This document shows positions 40,834 through 51,959 of a DNA stretch of 64,000 nt, piece after piece. Numbering within the stretch: position 1 is the first letter of the stretch; each line of letters begins with the position of its first letter. A program made the translations under genes and the position numbers. The DNA lies in contig OY757020.1 of the NCBI GenBank assembly GCA_963580285.1, positions 96,103,497 to 96,167,496 of the forward strand, written 5' to 3'. A model generated the notes under the pieces. It was not told where the DNA came from and searched no databases. It saw nothing but the letters and a program-made list of their open reading frames with translations. Origin of the DNA: Lucinisca nassula. Its lineage: Eukaryota; Mollusca; Bivalvia; Lucinida; Lucinidae.

Positions 40834-40865
40834 TTTAAGGAGAGATATTTAAAGACTAGAAACTA

Positions 40866-42260
40866 TTATGGAGGTGCAATTGGTGATATAGATCTGCTAC
40901 CACCAGCTCGTGGTGTGGCAGACCTCGATCTGTTATTGCCACTTGGTGATGATGGAGTTTCAGTCAACTCCATATCACTGTCACTCAAAGATCCGAATCT
41001 GTTCTGAAATTTTATATTGTCTCTTTCCATTTTACGTTGTCTGTCTGTTTGTCTTTGAGACAATTGATGTTTTTTTATCGGATCTTGCGACCCCTTATTA
41101 GTTCGACCTGGGTCGGGTTTCTCTTTTACATTCGGCGCTGGCTTCGGTACGGTCGCTGTCGACCGATCCGAAGCAACCTGGATTGCGCCTTTTGATAAAT
41201 TGGTTGAACTTTGTGGTGCTGGAGTGGATTTACTCCATGCACCAGACTTTTTCAGTTCAGCAATGTATGATTCAGCAGTCTGTGTTGCGGAGCTGGTACA
41301 TTTTACACTAGCACCCTTTGTGATGCTGGCGAAACTGGTGGTTGGTGTTATGTATCGCTCTTCGACAATCTTCCGCGCTTCTGGGAATGTTATCCCCCTT
41401 TGGTATTTGACGGTAAGTATTTCTTTTTCTTTTTTCCACGCCGGACAGTCTCGGGAGAAAACAGCATGTTTGCCATCACAATTTACGCATTTGGGTTCAT
41501 TTTTGCAGTTGAGGTGATTATCAACATGCTTTTCTTCACCACAATTGGGACAGAGTTTTTTTCTCTGACATCTGCTTTCGTGATGGCCAAAAGCCTGACA
41601 AGAGTAACATCTAAGAGGGTTTGGGATGTATACCTCTACATTAATGGAAAGATATGCTACTTTGATTTTCTTGGGTAGAATTGGTGTATTAAAAGTCAAC
41701 ACATAAGTTGCTGTTGGTTTTAGTACACCATTTCTACGAACTTGAATGTTACGAACACCAACAACTCCCTGATCCTTAAGGTTATCGACTATCTCTTCAT
41801 CTGAGCAAGGACGCAGTTCTGGACTGCGAATCACTCCCTTAGATGAATTGAGCGTGTTATGTAAAGCGACTTTAACTTTTAGATCAAAGAGTTTGTTGGT
41901 GTTTAGCAGGCTTACCACTTGCTGTTTTTTCTCGACTTCCAAGAGAAGATCACCCGATTTGAGTTGTTTTATACTCTTAGGGTGTCCGGCAATGGAGAGA
42001 ATACTTTTCTCGATGACGAAAGGGGAAAGGCTAGATACAGTTCGTGTATCGTCAAGTGACGTAACGACCAAGAAACGCGGAACATTGTCAAAATTTGGTT
42101 CAGCAGACTGCTGACTAGATTGTTGACTTGACTGCTGACTGGATTGTTGACTGTGTTCATCCGATTCGGATGAATCTTCTTGTTTTTTACGTTTAGGTGC
42201 GTTGTGGTTAGGTGATTTGCGGTTAGGTGATTTGCGGTTATGTTTTTTTCCAGGAGCCAT
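40866..42260 (-). CDS. LINE copy G ORF1, gag-like zinc-knuckle protein (464 aa, intact)
   Basis: MAPGKKHNRKSPNRKSPNHN begins a basic N-terminus with a small internal repeat, followed by Ser/Gln repeats (SQQSSQQSS), an RRM-like region and three zinc knuckles (CYSCQAFGHHESRC; CPNCGEEKHVDNHLNC; CVNCDGKHAVFSRDC). The tail is basic and Ser-rich (RSRSATPRAGGSRS). RNA binding and particle assembly are the expected roles from related LINEs. Compared with copy D, the part upstream of about 41735 differs at many sites while the downstream part is nearly identical, suggesting a recombinant. Confidence 0.94.
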   Translation of the reverse strand: MAPGKKHNRKSPNRKSPNHNAPKRKKQEDSSESDEHSQQSSQQSSQQSSQQSAEPNFDNVPRFLVVTSLDDTRTVSSLSPFVIEKSILSIAGHPKSIKQLKSGDLLLEVEKKQQVVSLLNTNKLFDLKVKVALHNTLNSSKGVIRSPELRPCSDEEIVDNLKDQGVVGVRNIQVRRNGVLKPTATYVLTFNTPILPKKIKVAYLSINVEVYIPNPLRCYSCQAFGHHESRCQRKKLCPNCGEEKHVDNHLNCKNEPKCVNCDGKHAVFSRDCPAWKKEKEILTVKYQRGITFPEARKIVEERYITPTTSFASITKGASVKCTSSATQTAESYIAELKKSGAWSKSTPAPQSSTNLSKGAIQVASDRSTATVPKPAPNVKEKPDPGRTNKGSQDPIKKHQLSQRQTDRQRKMERDNIKFQNRFGSLSDSDMELTETPSSPSGNNRSRSATPRAGGSRSISPIAPP

Positions 42261-42810
42261 AAGAAAAAAATTCTAGTTTCGTCCCAAGTGCTCTCCGCCC
42301 TCCGTGGAGCCCTACAAGGGAACACCATACTGGAGTGGTTATCCAACTCGCAGATGTTAGAGATACACGTGAGATATACTCGTATAAACAAAATGCCTAC
42401 ACGATTGATCCGTTAAGCCACCGCCTTCTAGAGATAAAAAGACAGAAAAGGGTAAGGTAAATGGGCATATGGTTGGTATCAGGAAAGATACAAAAAGAGT
42501 TGAAGAGAAAGCAAAGCGGTATCTCTAGGGCTCGGCGTGACCAGCCGATTGACCGTGCCGGACCGCACGGCCACCCGTCTACACCGAAAAGCCAGGCCAA
42601 AGAGGCGTGTTGGGCACCTGAAGCACCGCCACCTCAGGTAACCCTCAACCTCCAGGATCCCTTCTTCCGGCTTACAGGACGCCACCCACGGCAAACGGGT
42701 GGTACTTCCTTTAGCTCTTCCCAGTGGGCACATTGACCACAGCAGCAACGTGCCCAGTGGGAATTGAGCCCCCAGGGCCACGGCAAGGCAGGAAGTCTAA
42801 TACCTGGGGG
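42261..42810 (-). promoter_or_regulatory. LINE copy G 5' UTR
   Basis: 550 nt between the element start and the ORF1 ATG; the distal ~300 nt are GC-rich. Short minus-strand frames of 67 and 100 codons occur in every 5' UTR of the family but show no protein-like character. The RNA fold at the extreme 5' end is annotated separately. Confidence 0.7.
42704..42810 (-). ncRNA. HDV-like self-cleaving ribozyme candidate at the LINE 5' end (type example)
   Basis: Numbering from the first element base (42810): P1 pairs 1-8 (CCCCCAGG) with 35-42 (CCUGGGGG). P2 pairs 15-20 (ACUUCC) with 102-107 (GGAAGU). P3 pairs 22-24 (GCC) with 32-34 (GGC) around a 7-nt loop. P4 pairs 48-61 (UUCCCACUGGGCAC) with 80-93 (GUGCCCACUGGGAA) with a single C-C mismatch, extended by CUC 43-45 with GAG 94-96. 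The strand before P2 is CUAAA (97-101), like the J4/2 strand that carries the catalytic C in HDV ribozymes. Helix order and crossing match the HDV nested double pseudoknot. P1.1 could not be assigned. Predicted cleavage is directly before base 1, the element's exact 5' end. Confidence 0.75.
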
Positions 42811-43135
42811 AATTGCTTTTTGAATTGTTGAAGAACTGATAAAATCTAAAGCTAGGTCTATTGCTTTGGCTTCAGCTGTAATAATAGATGAACCATCTGG
42901 AAGGCGCATGGTTTTGTGCGTATCTTTAGAAACATACGCACAACCAACTTTATCTCCTTCTTTGGAACCATCAGTATAGACTTGCTGGTAATCATTGTAA
43001 CGTGACTGCAGTACCTGAAAGTTTTGTTTGAGAAGTATTGGATTTGATTCGGATTTTTTGCCATCATGTAAGTCGAACAGAATAGAAGGTTGTTTAATAC
43101 ACCAAGATAGAACTTCGGCGGTTTCATGTTTTTGA
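42811..43135 (-). mobile_element. LINE copy E, piece 2 (RNase H N-terminal part)
   Basis: Continues E from the repeated AATTGCTTTTTGA to TTCATGTTTTTGA (43123-43135), where the H/I block begins. Confidence 0.88.
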
Positions 43136-46100
43136 TGATGATGATTTCGTGTTTAACGACGCGTCTACCCTCCTGGTGGGTCATAAGCGTCAGTCGGGTA
43201 ACGGTTAAACGGCATGAATAATTATGATGATATTAAAAGTAACAAGTCAGAATGATAATGTATAAAAATCTGAATCAGTTAAATCTTATGAAAAAGACCA
43301 ATTTCTTTTAAGAATAAAATAATGTTATCAACAGGTACATCTCGAAACAGTTGTTGCAAAGTGTCAGCTTTGAAATATAAAATACGTGAGGGTGAAAAGT
43401 CAACACAGTCAATTAAGATGTTTCACAGTGAATGGCTGATCACAACCTACACAAGAAGGCTGATCATCACCATTAAAAATATAAGAATGAGTAACTCTAG
43501 TATGGCCGATGCGCAGGCGTGTTAATACTACGTCCTCTTTTCTGGAAAACTGTGGAGGAGGGCATTTTGTACTAACGACAGGTTTAATGGCATGGAGTTT
43601 GTTATTTATTGCACGGTCCCATTCGCCTTGCCATTCCGACAAGATGTATCTATTGATAAATGGTTTAAAATTATTAAAAGGAATTTTAAAAACCGATGGA
43701 TCAAGATTGAGCGATTCCTTTGCTTTCTTGTCAGCATATTCATTGCCGACAATGCCAATATGGCTCGGAAGCCAACAAAACAAGATTTGGTGTGTTTTAG
43801 AAATTTCATGATGTTTTTCGATCAATTTTTGAATTTGAGGATTTTTAGATGATGAATGGTCTAAAGCCTTAAGCACAGAAAGTGAATCAGAAAATATAAT
43901 TGCTTTTTGAATTGTTGAAGAACTGATAAAATCTAAAGCTAGGTCTATTGCTTTGGCTTCAGCTGTAAAAATAGATGAACCATTTGGAAGGCGCATGGTT
44001 TTGTGCGTATCTTTAGAAACATACGCACAACCAACTTTATCTCCTTCTTTGGAACCATCAGTATAGACTTGCTGGTAATCATCGTAACGTGATTGCAGTA
44101 CCTGAAAGTTTTGTTTGAGAAGTATCGGATTTGATTCGGATTTTTTGCCATCATGTAAGTCGAACAGAATAGAAGGTTGTTTAATACACCAAGATGGAAC
44201 TTCGGCGGTTTCATGTTTTTGAATATTTTTAAGGTCGATACCTGAATTTTCCAGCAGTGGTAAAATACGTAATCCAAAAGGTTTAATTGCTGTGGGTTTA
44301 GTTTCATACCTATCTACAAATTGAGGTCGAAATGAAATTTTGGATGCCGGGTTAGATGGATTTGCAGCAAGTCTAATAGCATACTGAAGAGAAAGTTTCT
44401 CTCTGCGCGAGGTTAAAGATGGTTCACCTGCTTCTACATAAATGCTTAATACGGGAGAAGTACGGAAGGCTCCCATGGCCAGACGAAGGCCTTGGTGATG
44501 GATAGTATCCAAGGATTTTAAATAGGACTTTCTGGCAGAACCATAAACAACAGACCCATAATCTAATTTAGATCTTATTAAAGACCGGTAAAGATGTAAT
44601 AAAGTATACCGATCTGCTCCCCAACTTGTATGAGCTTAAACTTTCAAAAGATTCAAAGCTTTTAAGCATTTCGCTTTAAGATATTTAATATGGGGAATAA
44701 AAGACAACTTTTGATCAAATATGACCCCAAGAAATTTGGCTTCTTCAACAACAGGAATTTGTGATCCGTATAAAAACAGGGAAGGATGTTCGTGTTTCTT
44801 CCGTAGTTTACAAAAATGAACACACTGCGTTTTCGACTTGGAGAACTTGAAACCATTTTTATCAGTCCATTCTTCTATTCTTTTTAAATTTTGTTGTAAC
44901 TTTCGTTCAATTGTTTTCATATTTTTTGAACGGTAACATATACAAAAATCATCAACATACAATGAACAATCAGTTTTGTCGTCCAAACATTGTACAATAT
45001 TGTTTATTTTGATGTTAAATAGCGTAGTTGAAAGAATACTACCCTGTGGGACACCCTGTTCTTGATCATAGAAATCTGACACGGTAGACCCCACACGCAC
45101 CTGAAACATGCGCTCCCCTAAAAAGCTTTCAATAAAACTGGGAAGTTTTCCTCTTAAGCCAATGTTATGTAGATCTTTCAATATTCCATAACGCCATGTT
45201 GTATCATATGCTTTCTCCAAGTCGAAAAAGACAGCTACTACGTGTTCTTTGTTAATAAAAGCATCTCGTATAAATGTTTCTAGTCTTATTAAATTGTCAT
45301 TGGTACTACGTTCCGAACGAAAGCCCGATTGATATTCTGAAATGAGGTTGTTGGACTCTAAGTACCAGACTAATCTCTTGTTTATCATTCTCTCCAATGT
45401 TTTACACAAACAACTTGTCAAAGCTATCGGACGATAATTTGTAGGTTCTGCATGATCTTTCCCTGGTTTCGGAATTGGTACAACTGTAGCTACACGCCAG
45501 CTCTCAGGACAGACCCCCGTTTCCCAAATATTATTAAAGATATTTAAAAGTGTTGTAAGAGAACTTTTTGGCAGATGCTTAAGCATCTGATAATGAATTT
45601 CATCGGGGCCGGTTGCCGTATCATGTGATTTTTCAATGGCTTCAACGAGTTCGGATAAGTTAAAAGGTTTGTTGTATTCTTCGTGATTAAGTGATTTAAA
45701 GTTTAGATTTCTTTTCTCTTGCTCCTTTTTGAAATTTCTAAAAGTGTCAGAATAATTACGCGATGATGAATTTCTCAAGAATGTGTGCCCAAGAGTATCT
45801 GAAATATCTTTTTTTGTTGAAGCTATTGTGTCAAATTCAGTATTTAAATGTGTAAAACTAGAAGACTTTGTTTTTCCTGAAATTTTTCGTACCATATCCC
45901 AAACCTTTTTAATGGGGGTTTTATAGTTCAATTTTGAGACATATTCTCTCCATGACTTTCGTTTGGAAGCTCGGATTGTTCGCCGAGCTTTAGCTCTAAA
46001 AACTTTGACGTCGTTGAGCTTTTCTGAAGTGGGATTTTTGCAGAACTTATTTAGAGCCTGTTTACGCTTTTTAATAGCTTCTTTACAGCCATTATTAAAC

Positions 46101-46162
46101 CAAGGCTTGCTTTTCTTAGTATTTGTGGAGGTCTTTGGAATGCATTGTTCTGATATGTTAAT
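43136..46162 (-). mobile_element. LINE copy H, 5'-truncated, inserted in the tail of copy I
   Basis: Tail, 3' UTR and ORF2 up to the region between endonuclease and RT. At GATATGTTAA (about 46162) it abuts the (TGA)n tail of copy I. No 5' UTR is present and the outer TSD (TTCATGTTTTTGA) is shared with I, repeating the A/B arrangement. Confidence 0.9.
43409..46162 (-). pseudogene. LINE copy H ORF2 fragment with stop and frameshift
   Basis: It encodes the end of the endonuclease-RT linker, RT (43 kb side lower, YVDD present), RNase H and finger. A premature stop occurs near 44634 (A to T change giving AGCTTAAAC), and a 2-bp deletion near 43419 shifts the frame just before the C-terminal Cys of the finger. 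The N-terminal endonuclease is absent through truncation. Confidence 0.88.
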
Positions 46163-46316
46163 GATGATGATGATGATGATGATTTCGTGTTTAACGACGC
46201 GTCAACCCTCTTTGTGGGTCATAAGCGTCAAACGGTTAAAGGTTAAACGGCAAGAATAATTATGATGATATTAAAAGTAAAAAGTCAGAATGATAATGTA
46301 TAAAAATCTGAAACAG

Positions 46317-49300
46317 TTAAATCTTATGAAAAAGTTCAATTTCTTTTAAGAATAAAATAATATTATCAACAGGTACATCTCGAAACAGTTGTTGCAAAGT
46401 GTCAGCTTTGAAATATAAAATACGTGAGGGTGAAAAGTCAACACAGTCAATTAAGATATGTTTCACAGTGAATGGCTGATCACAACCTACACAAGAAGGC
46501 TGATCATCACCATTAAAAATATAAGAATGAGTAACTCTAGTATGGCCGATGCGCAGCCGTGTTAATACTACGTCCTCTTTTCTGGAAAACTGTGGAGGAG
46601 AGCATTTTGTACTAACGACAGGTTTAATGGCCCGGAGTTTGTTATTTATTGCACGGTCCCATTCGCCTTGCCATTCCGACAAGATGTATCTGTTGATAAA
46701 TGGTTTAAAATTATTAAAAGGAATTTTAAAAACAGATGGATCAAGATTGAGCGATTCCTTTGCTTTCTTGTCAGCACATTCATTGCCGACAATGCCAATA
46801 TGGCTCGGAAGCCAACAAAACAAGATTTGGTGTGTTTTAGAAATTTCATGATGCCTTTCGATCAATTTTTGAATTTGAGGATTTTTAGATGACGAATGGT
46901 CTAAAGCCTTAAGCACAGAAAGTGAATCAGAAAATATAATTGCTTTTTGAATTGTTGAAGAACTGATAAAATCTAAAGCTAGGTCTATTGCTTTGGCTTC
47001 AGCTGTAAAAATAGATGAACCATCTGGAAGGCGCATGGTTTTGTGCGTATCTTTAGAAACATACGCACAGCCAACTATATCTCCTTCTTTGGAACCATCA
47101 GTATAGACTTGCTGGTAATCATTGTAACGTGACTGCAGTACCTGAAAGTTTTGTTTGAGAAGTATTGGATTTGATTCGGATTTTTTTCCATCATGTAAGT
47201 CGAACAGAATAGAAGGTTTTTTAATACACCAAGATGGAACTTCGGCCGTTTCATGTTTTTGAATATTTTTAAGGTCGATACCTGAATTTTCTAGCAGTGG
47301 TAAAATACGTAATCCAAAAGGTTTGATTGCTGTGGGTTTTGTTTCATACTTATCTACAAATTGAGGTGGAAATGAAATTTTGGATGCCGGGTTAGATGGA
47401 TTTGCAGCAAGTCTAATAGCATACTGAAGAGAAAGTTTCTCTCTGCGCGAGGTTAAAGATGGTTCACCTGCTTCTACATAAAGGCTTAATACGGGAGAAG
47501 TACGGAAGGCTCCCATGGCCAGACGAAGGCCTTGGTGATGGATAGTGTCCAAGGATTTTAAATAGGACTTTCTGGCAGAACCATAAACAACAGACCCATA
47601 ATCTAATTTAGATCTTATTAAAGACCGGTAAAGATGTAATAAAGTATACCGATCTGCTCCCCAACTTGTATGAGCTAAAATTCAAAAGATTCAAAGCTTT
47701 TAAGCATTTCGCTTTAAGATATTTAATATGGGGAATAAAAGATAACTTTTGATCAAATATGACCCCAAGAAATTTGGCTTCTTCAACAACAGGAATTTGT
47801 GATCCGTATAAAAACAGGGAAGGATGTTCGTGTTTCTTCCGTAGTTTACAAAAATGAACACACTGCGTTTTCGACTTGGAGAACTTGAAACCATTTTTAT
47901 CAGTCCATTCTTCTATTCTTTTTAAATTTTGTTGTAACTTTCGTTCAATTGTTTTCATATTTTTTGAACGGTAACATATACAAAAATCATCAACATACAA
48001 TGAACAATCAGTTTTGTCGTCCAAACATTGTACAATATTGTTTATTTTGATGTTAAATAGCGTAGTTGAAAGAATACTACCCTGTGGGACACCCTGTTCT
48101 TGATCATAGAAATCTGACACGGTAGACCCCACACGCACCTGAAACATGCGCTCCCCTAAAAAGCTTTCAATAAAACTGGGAAGTTTTCCTCTTAAGCCAA
48201 TGTTATGTAGATCTTTCAATATTCCATAACGCCATGTTGTATCATATGCTTTCTCCAAGTCGAAAAAGACAGCTACTACGTGTTCTTTGTTAATAAAAGC
48301 ATCTCGTATAAATGTTTCTAGTCTCATTAAATTGTCATTGGTACTACGTTCCGAACGAAAGCCCGATTGATATTCTGAAATGAGGTTGTTGGACTCTAAG
48401 TACCAGACTAATCTCTTGTTTATCATTCTCTCCAATGTTTTACACAAACAACTTGTCAAAGCTATCGGACGATAATTTGTAGGTTCTGCATGATCTTTCC
48501 CTGGTTTCGGAATTGGTACAACTGTAGCTACACGCCAGCTCTCAGGACAGACCCCCGTTTCCCAAATATTATTAAAGATATCTAAAAGTGTTGTAAGAGA
48601 ACTTTTTGGCAGATGCTTAAGCATCTGATAATGAATTTCATCGGGGCCGGTTGCCGTATCATGTGATTTTTCAATGGCTTCAACGAGTTCGGATAAGTTA
48701 AAAGGTTTGTTGTATTCTTCGTGATTAAGGGATTTAAAGTTTAGATTTCTTTTCTCTTGGTCCTTTTTGAAATTTCTAAAAGTGTCAGAATAATTACGTG
48801 ATGATGAATTTCTCAAGAATGTGTGCCCAAGAGTATCTGAAATATCTTTTTTTGTTGAAGCTATTGTGTCAAATTCAGTATTTAAATGTGTAAAACTAGA
48901 AGACTTTGTTTTTCCTGAAATTTTTCGTACTATATCCCAAACCTTTTTAATGGGGGTTTTATAGTTCAATTTGGAGACATATTCTCTCCATGACTTTCGT
49001 TTGGAAGCTCGGATTGTTCGCCGAGCTTTAGCTCTAAAAACTTTTACGTCGTTGAGCTTTTCTGAAGTGGGACTTTTGCAGAACTTATTTAGAGCCTGTT
49101 TACGCTTTTTAATAGCTTCTTTACAGTCATTATTAAACCAAGGCTTGCTTTTCTTAGTATTTGTGGAGGTCTTTGGAATGCATTGTTCTGATATGTTAAT
49201 AAGTGTATCTGTGAAATCAGAAACAATGTCGGATGATTCATTAAAATGATCAATTGATAACTCTTCTTCACATAAATTATGGAATAATTCCCAGTCGGCT

Positions 49301-50001
49301 TTATTCATTTTCCATTTCTGGTTACAGTCCTCATCTGGTTCGCTTACACTCTCAATTATAACAGGGAAGTGATCACTTCCGCACTGATCATCATGAACAG
49401 ACCAGTCATAGTCCAAGAAGAGAGATGGGTGACACAAAGAGAGATCCAAAGAAGACAAATGACCTGTCGCTGGATGAAGGTAAGTATAAGATTTATCATT
49501 CATCAAGCAAAGATCGCTCTTTGCAATAAAATCTTCAACAAGTGCTCCTCTGTTATTGATATCTTTACAGCCCCATAGAATATTGTGACCATTGAAGTCG
49601 CCAACTAAAAGATATGGCGATGGAAGTTGACTCAGCAATGAGTCAAGATGTTCGGGCTTTAACGAAAATGAGGGTGGAATATATAAAGAGCAAATTGTAG
49701 TTTCTTTATCCAGAGAAACCGATACTGCTACAGCTTGTAGGTCTGTTTTTAATTTGATCTCTCTTTGTGGTAAACATGATTTAACAAGAATTGAACTGCC
49801 ACCAGATGGTTTGCTACCATCAGAATAGATATAGTTGTATGTATTGAAACCCCTGACATCAATGTTGTCATCAGTTTTTAAAAAAGTTTCTTGTAAACAA
49901 AAAACCGATGGGTTTAATAACGAAATAAGTAATAAGAGTTCATTATAATTTGGTTTAAGACCTCGACAATTCCATTGTATTATTTTGTGTTTTAAATCCA
50001 T
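46317..50001 (-). pseudogene. LINE copy I ORF2, single 2-bp deletion
   Basis: ATG at 50001; endonuclease and RT read normally (797 codons) until a 2-bp deletion near 47681 (GCTAAAATTC where others have GCTAAAACTTTC). The remaining ~420 codons, including RNase H and the finger, continue in another frame to 46317. All catalytic motifs are present across the two parts. Confidence 0.92.
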
Positions 50002-50026
50002 TTTATGAAGAGATTAAGACTAGAAA

Positions 50027-51409
50027 CTATATTGGAGCTGCAATTGGTGATATAGATCTGCTACCACCAGCTCGTGGCGTTGCTGACCTCGATCTGTTAT
50101 TGCCATTTGGTGATGATGGAGTTTCAAACTCCATATCACTGTCACTCAAAGATCCGAATCTGTTCTGGAATCTTATATTGTCTCTTTCCATTTTACGTTG
50201 TCTGTCTGTTTTTGAGACAATTGTTTTTTTCGGATCTTCCGATCCTTTATTAGTTCGACCCGAGTCGAGTTTCTCTTTTGCATGTGGCGCTGGCTTCGGT
50301 ACGGTCGCTGTCGACCGATCCGAAGCAACCTGGATTGCGTCATTTGATAATTTGGTTGAACTTTGTGGTGCTGGAGTGGATTTACTCCAGGCACCAGATT
50401 TTTTCAGTTCAGCTATGCAAGATTCAACAGTCTGCGTTGCGGAGGTAGAAACTTGTACACCAGCACCCTTTGTGATGCTGGCGTAACTGGTCGTTGGTGT
50501 TGTGTATCGCTCGTCAACAATTTTCCGTGCTTCTGGGAATGTTAACCCCCTTTGGTATTTGACAGTAAGTATTTCTTTTTCTTTTTTCCATGCCGGACAA
50601 TCTCGAGAGAAAACAGCATGCTTGCCACCACAATTGACGCATTTGGCCTCATTCTTACAGTTTTGATGGCTATCGACATGCTTTTCTTCACCACAATTTG
50701 GACAGAGTTGCTTCTTCTGACATCTGCTTTCGTGGTGGCCAAAAACCTGACACGAATAACATCTGAGAGGGTTTGGTATATACACCTCTACGTTAACTGA
50801 AAGGTAAGCTACTTTGATTTTCTTTGGCAGAACTGGTGTATTGAAAGTCAACACGTAAGTACCTGTTGGTTTCAATACACCACCTCTACGAACTTGGATG
50901 TTACGTACGCCAATGACGCCCTCAGATCTCAAGTTGTCAATGATCTCTGCATCAGTACAAGGACGCAGCTCTGGGCTGCGGATGACACCTTTACATGAAT
51001 TAAGTGTGTTGTGCAGAGAAACCTTGACCTTGAGATCGAAGAGCTTTGTGGTACCAAGCAGGCTTTTCACCTGCTGCTCTCTCTCGACTTCTAATAAAAG
51101 GTCACCTGACTTAAGCTTTTTTATGCTTTTGGGATGTCCGGCAATGGACACTATGCTTTTTTCTATCACGAATGGTGATAAACTGGACACAGTGCGTGCA
51201 TCGTCGCTGGAGGTCATTACCAAGAAACGCGGAAAATTGGTTGACTTTGGTGCTGCAGACTGCTGACTAGACTGTTGACTAGAATGCTGAGACTGCTGAC
51301 TTGACTGTTGACTGCGTTCATCCGATTCGGATGAATCCTCGTCTTTTTTACGTTTAGGTGCGTTGCGGTTAGGTGCGTGGTTGCGGTTATGTTTGTTTTT
51401 AGGAGCCAT
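50027..51409 (-). CDS. LINE copy I ORF1, intact (460 aa), second subfamily
   Basis: MAPKNKHNRNHAPNRNAPKR start, Ser/Gln repeats of SQQSQHSS type, RRM-like region and three zinc knuckles (first CYSCQVFGHHESRC). It differs from D, G and J at many positions (for example GVQVSTSATQTVESC) and lacks their ELTETPSS segment (EFETPSS here). It forms a subfamily with copy C. The intergenic spacer to ORF2 is 25 nt here because the stop lies three residues later. Confidence 0.93.
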   Translation of the reverse strand: MAPKNKHNRNHAPNRNAPKRKKDEDSSESDERSQQSSQQSQHSSQQSSQQSAAPKSTNFPRFLVMTSSDDARTVSSLSPFVIEKSIVSIAGHPKSIKKLKSGDLLLEVEREQQVKSLLGTTKLFDLKVKVSLHNTLNSCKGVIRSPELRPCTDAEIIDNLRSEGVIGVRNIQVRRGGVLKPTGTYVLTFNTPVLPKKIKVAYLSVNVEVYIPNPLRCYSCQVFGHHESRCQKKQLCPNCGEEKHVDSHQNCKNEAKCVNCGGKHAVFSRDCPAWKKEKEILTVKYQRGLTFPEARKIVDERYTTPTTSYASITKGAGVQVSTSATQTVESCIAELKKSGAWSKSTPAPQSSTKLSNDAIQVASDRSTATVPKPAPHAKEKLDSGRTNKGSEDPKKTIVSKTDRQRKMERDNIRFQNRFGSLSDSDMEFETPSSPNGNNRSRSATPRAGGSRSISPIAAPI

Positions 51410-51852
51410 AAGAAAAAAATCCTAGTTTCGTCCCAAGTGCTCTCCGCCCTCCACGGAGCCCTACAAGGGAACACCATAATGGAGTGGTTTTCCAACTCGC
51501 AGGTGTTAGAGATACACGTGAGATATACTCGTATAAACAAAATGCCTACACGATTGATCCGTTAAGCCACCGCCTTCTAGAGATAAAAAGACAGAAAAGG
51601 GTAAGGTAAATGGGCATATGGTTGGTATCAGGAAAGATACAAAAAGAGTTGAAGAGAAAGCAAAGCGGTATCTCTAGGGCTCGGCGTGACCAGCCGATTG
51701 ACCGTGCCGGACCGCACGGCCACCCGTCTACACCGAAAAGCCAGGCCAAAGAGGCGTGTTGGGTACCTGAAGCACCGCCACCTCAGGTAACCCTCAACCT
51801 CCAGGATCCCTTCTTCCGGCTTACAGGACGCCACCCACGGCAAACGGGTGGT

Positions 51853-51959
51853 ACTTCCTTTGGCTCTTCCCAGTGGGCACAGAGACCACAGCGGCAATGT
51901 GCCCAGTGGGAATTGAGCCCCCAGGGCCACGGCAAGGCAGGAAGTCTAATACCTGGGGG
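51853..51959 (-). ncRNA. HDV-like ribozyme candidate, 5' end of copy I
   Basis: Same fold. It carries U to C at element position 98, giving CCAAA in the J4/2-like strand; the presumed catalytic C97 and all stems are unchanged. Confidence 0.65.

Larger units (their letters stand above)
36995..42810 (-). mobile_element. LINE copy G, full length, both ORFs intact
   Basis: About 5.8 kb from the (ATC)n tail to the 5' end at 42810. The 13-bp TSD AATTGCTTTTTGA lies at 36982-36994 and 42811-42823, within copy E. The layout is 5' UTR (42261-42810), ORF1 (40866-42260), 32-nt spacer, ORF2 (37147-40833), 3' UTR with the stem-loop and tail. It is the best candidate, with J, for an autonomous source copy. 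Confidence 0.96.
46163..51959 (-). mobile_element. LINE copy I, full length, nested in copy E
   Basis: It runs from a long (TGA)n tail at 46163 to the 5' end at 51959. The 13-bp TSD TTCATGTTTTTGA is at 43123-43135 (left of H) and 51960-51972. ORF1 is intact and belongs to the subfamily also seen in C. ORF2 has one 2-bp deletion. Confidence 0.93.

Noticed and set aside
42397..42781. Conserved 67- and 100-codon frames in every LINE 5' UTR
   Set aside because: They are conserved only as much as the recent copies are, overlap the ribozyme and GC-rich leader, and have no protein-like pattern. Conservation is explained by the recent age of the copies.
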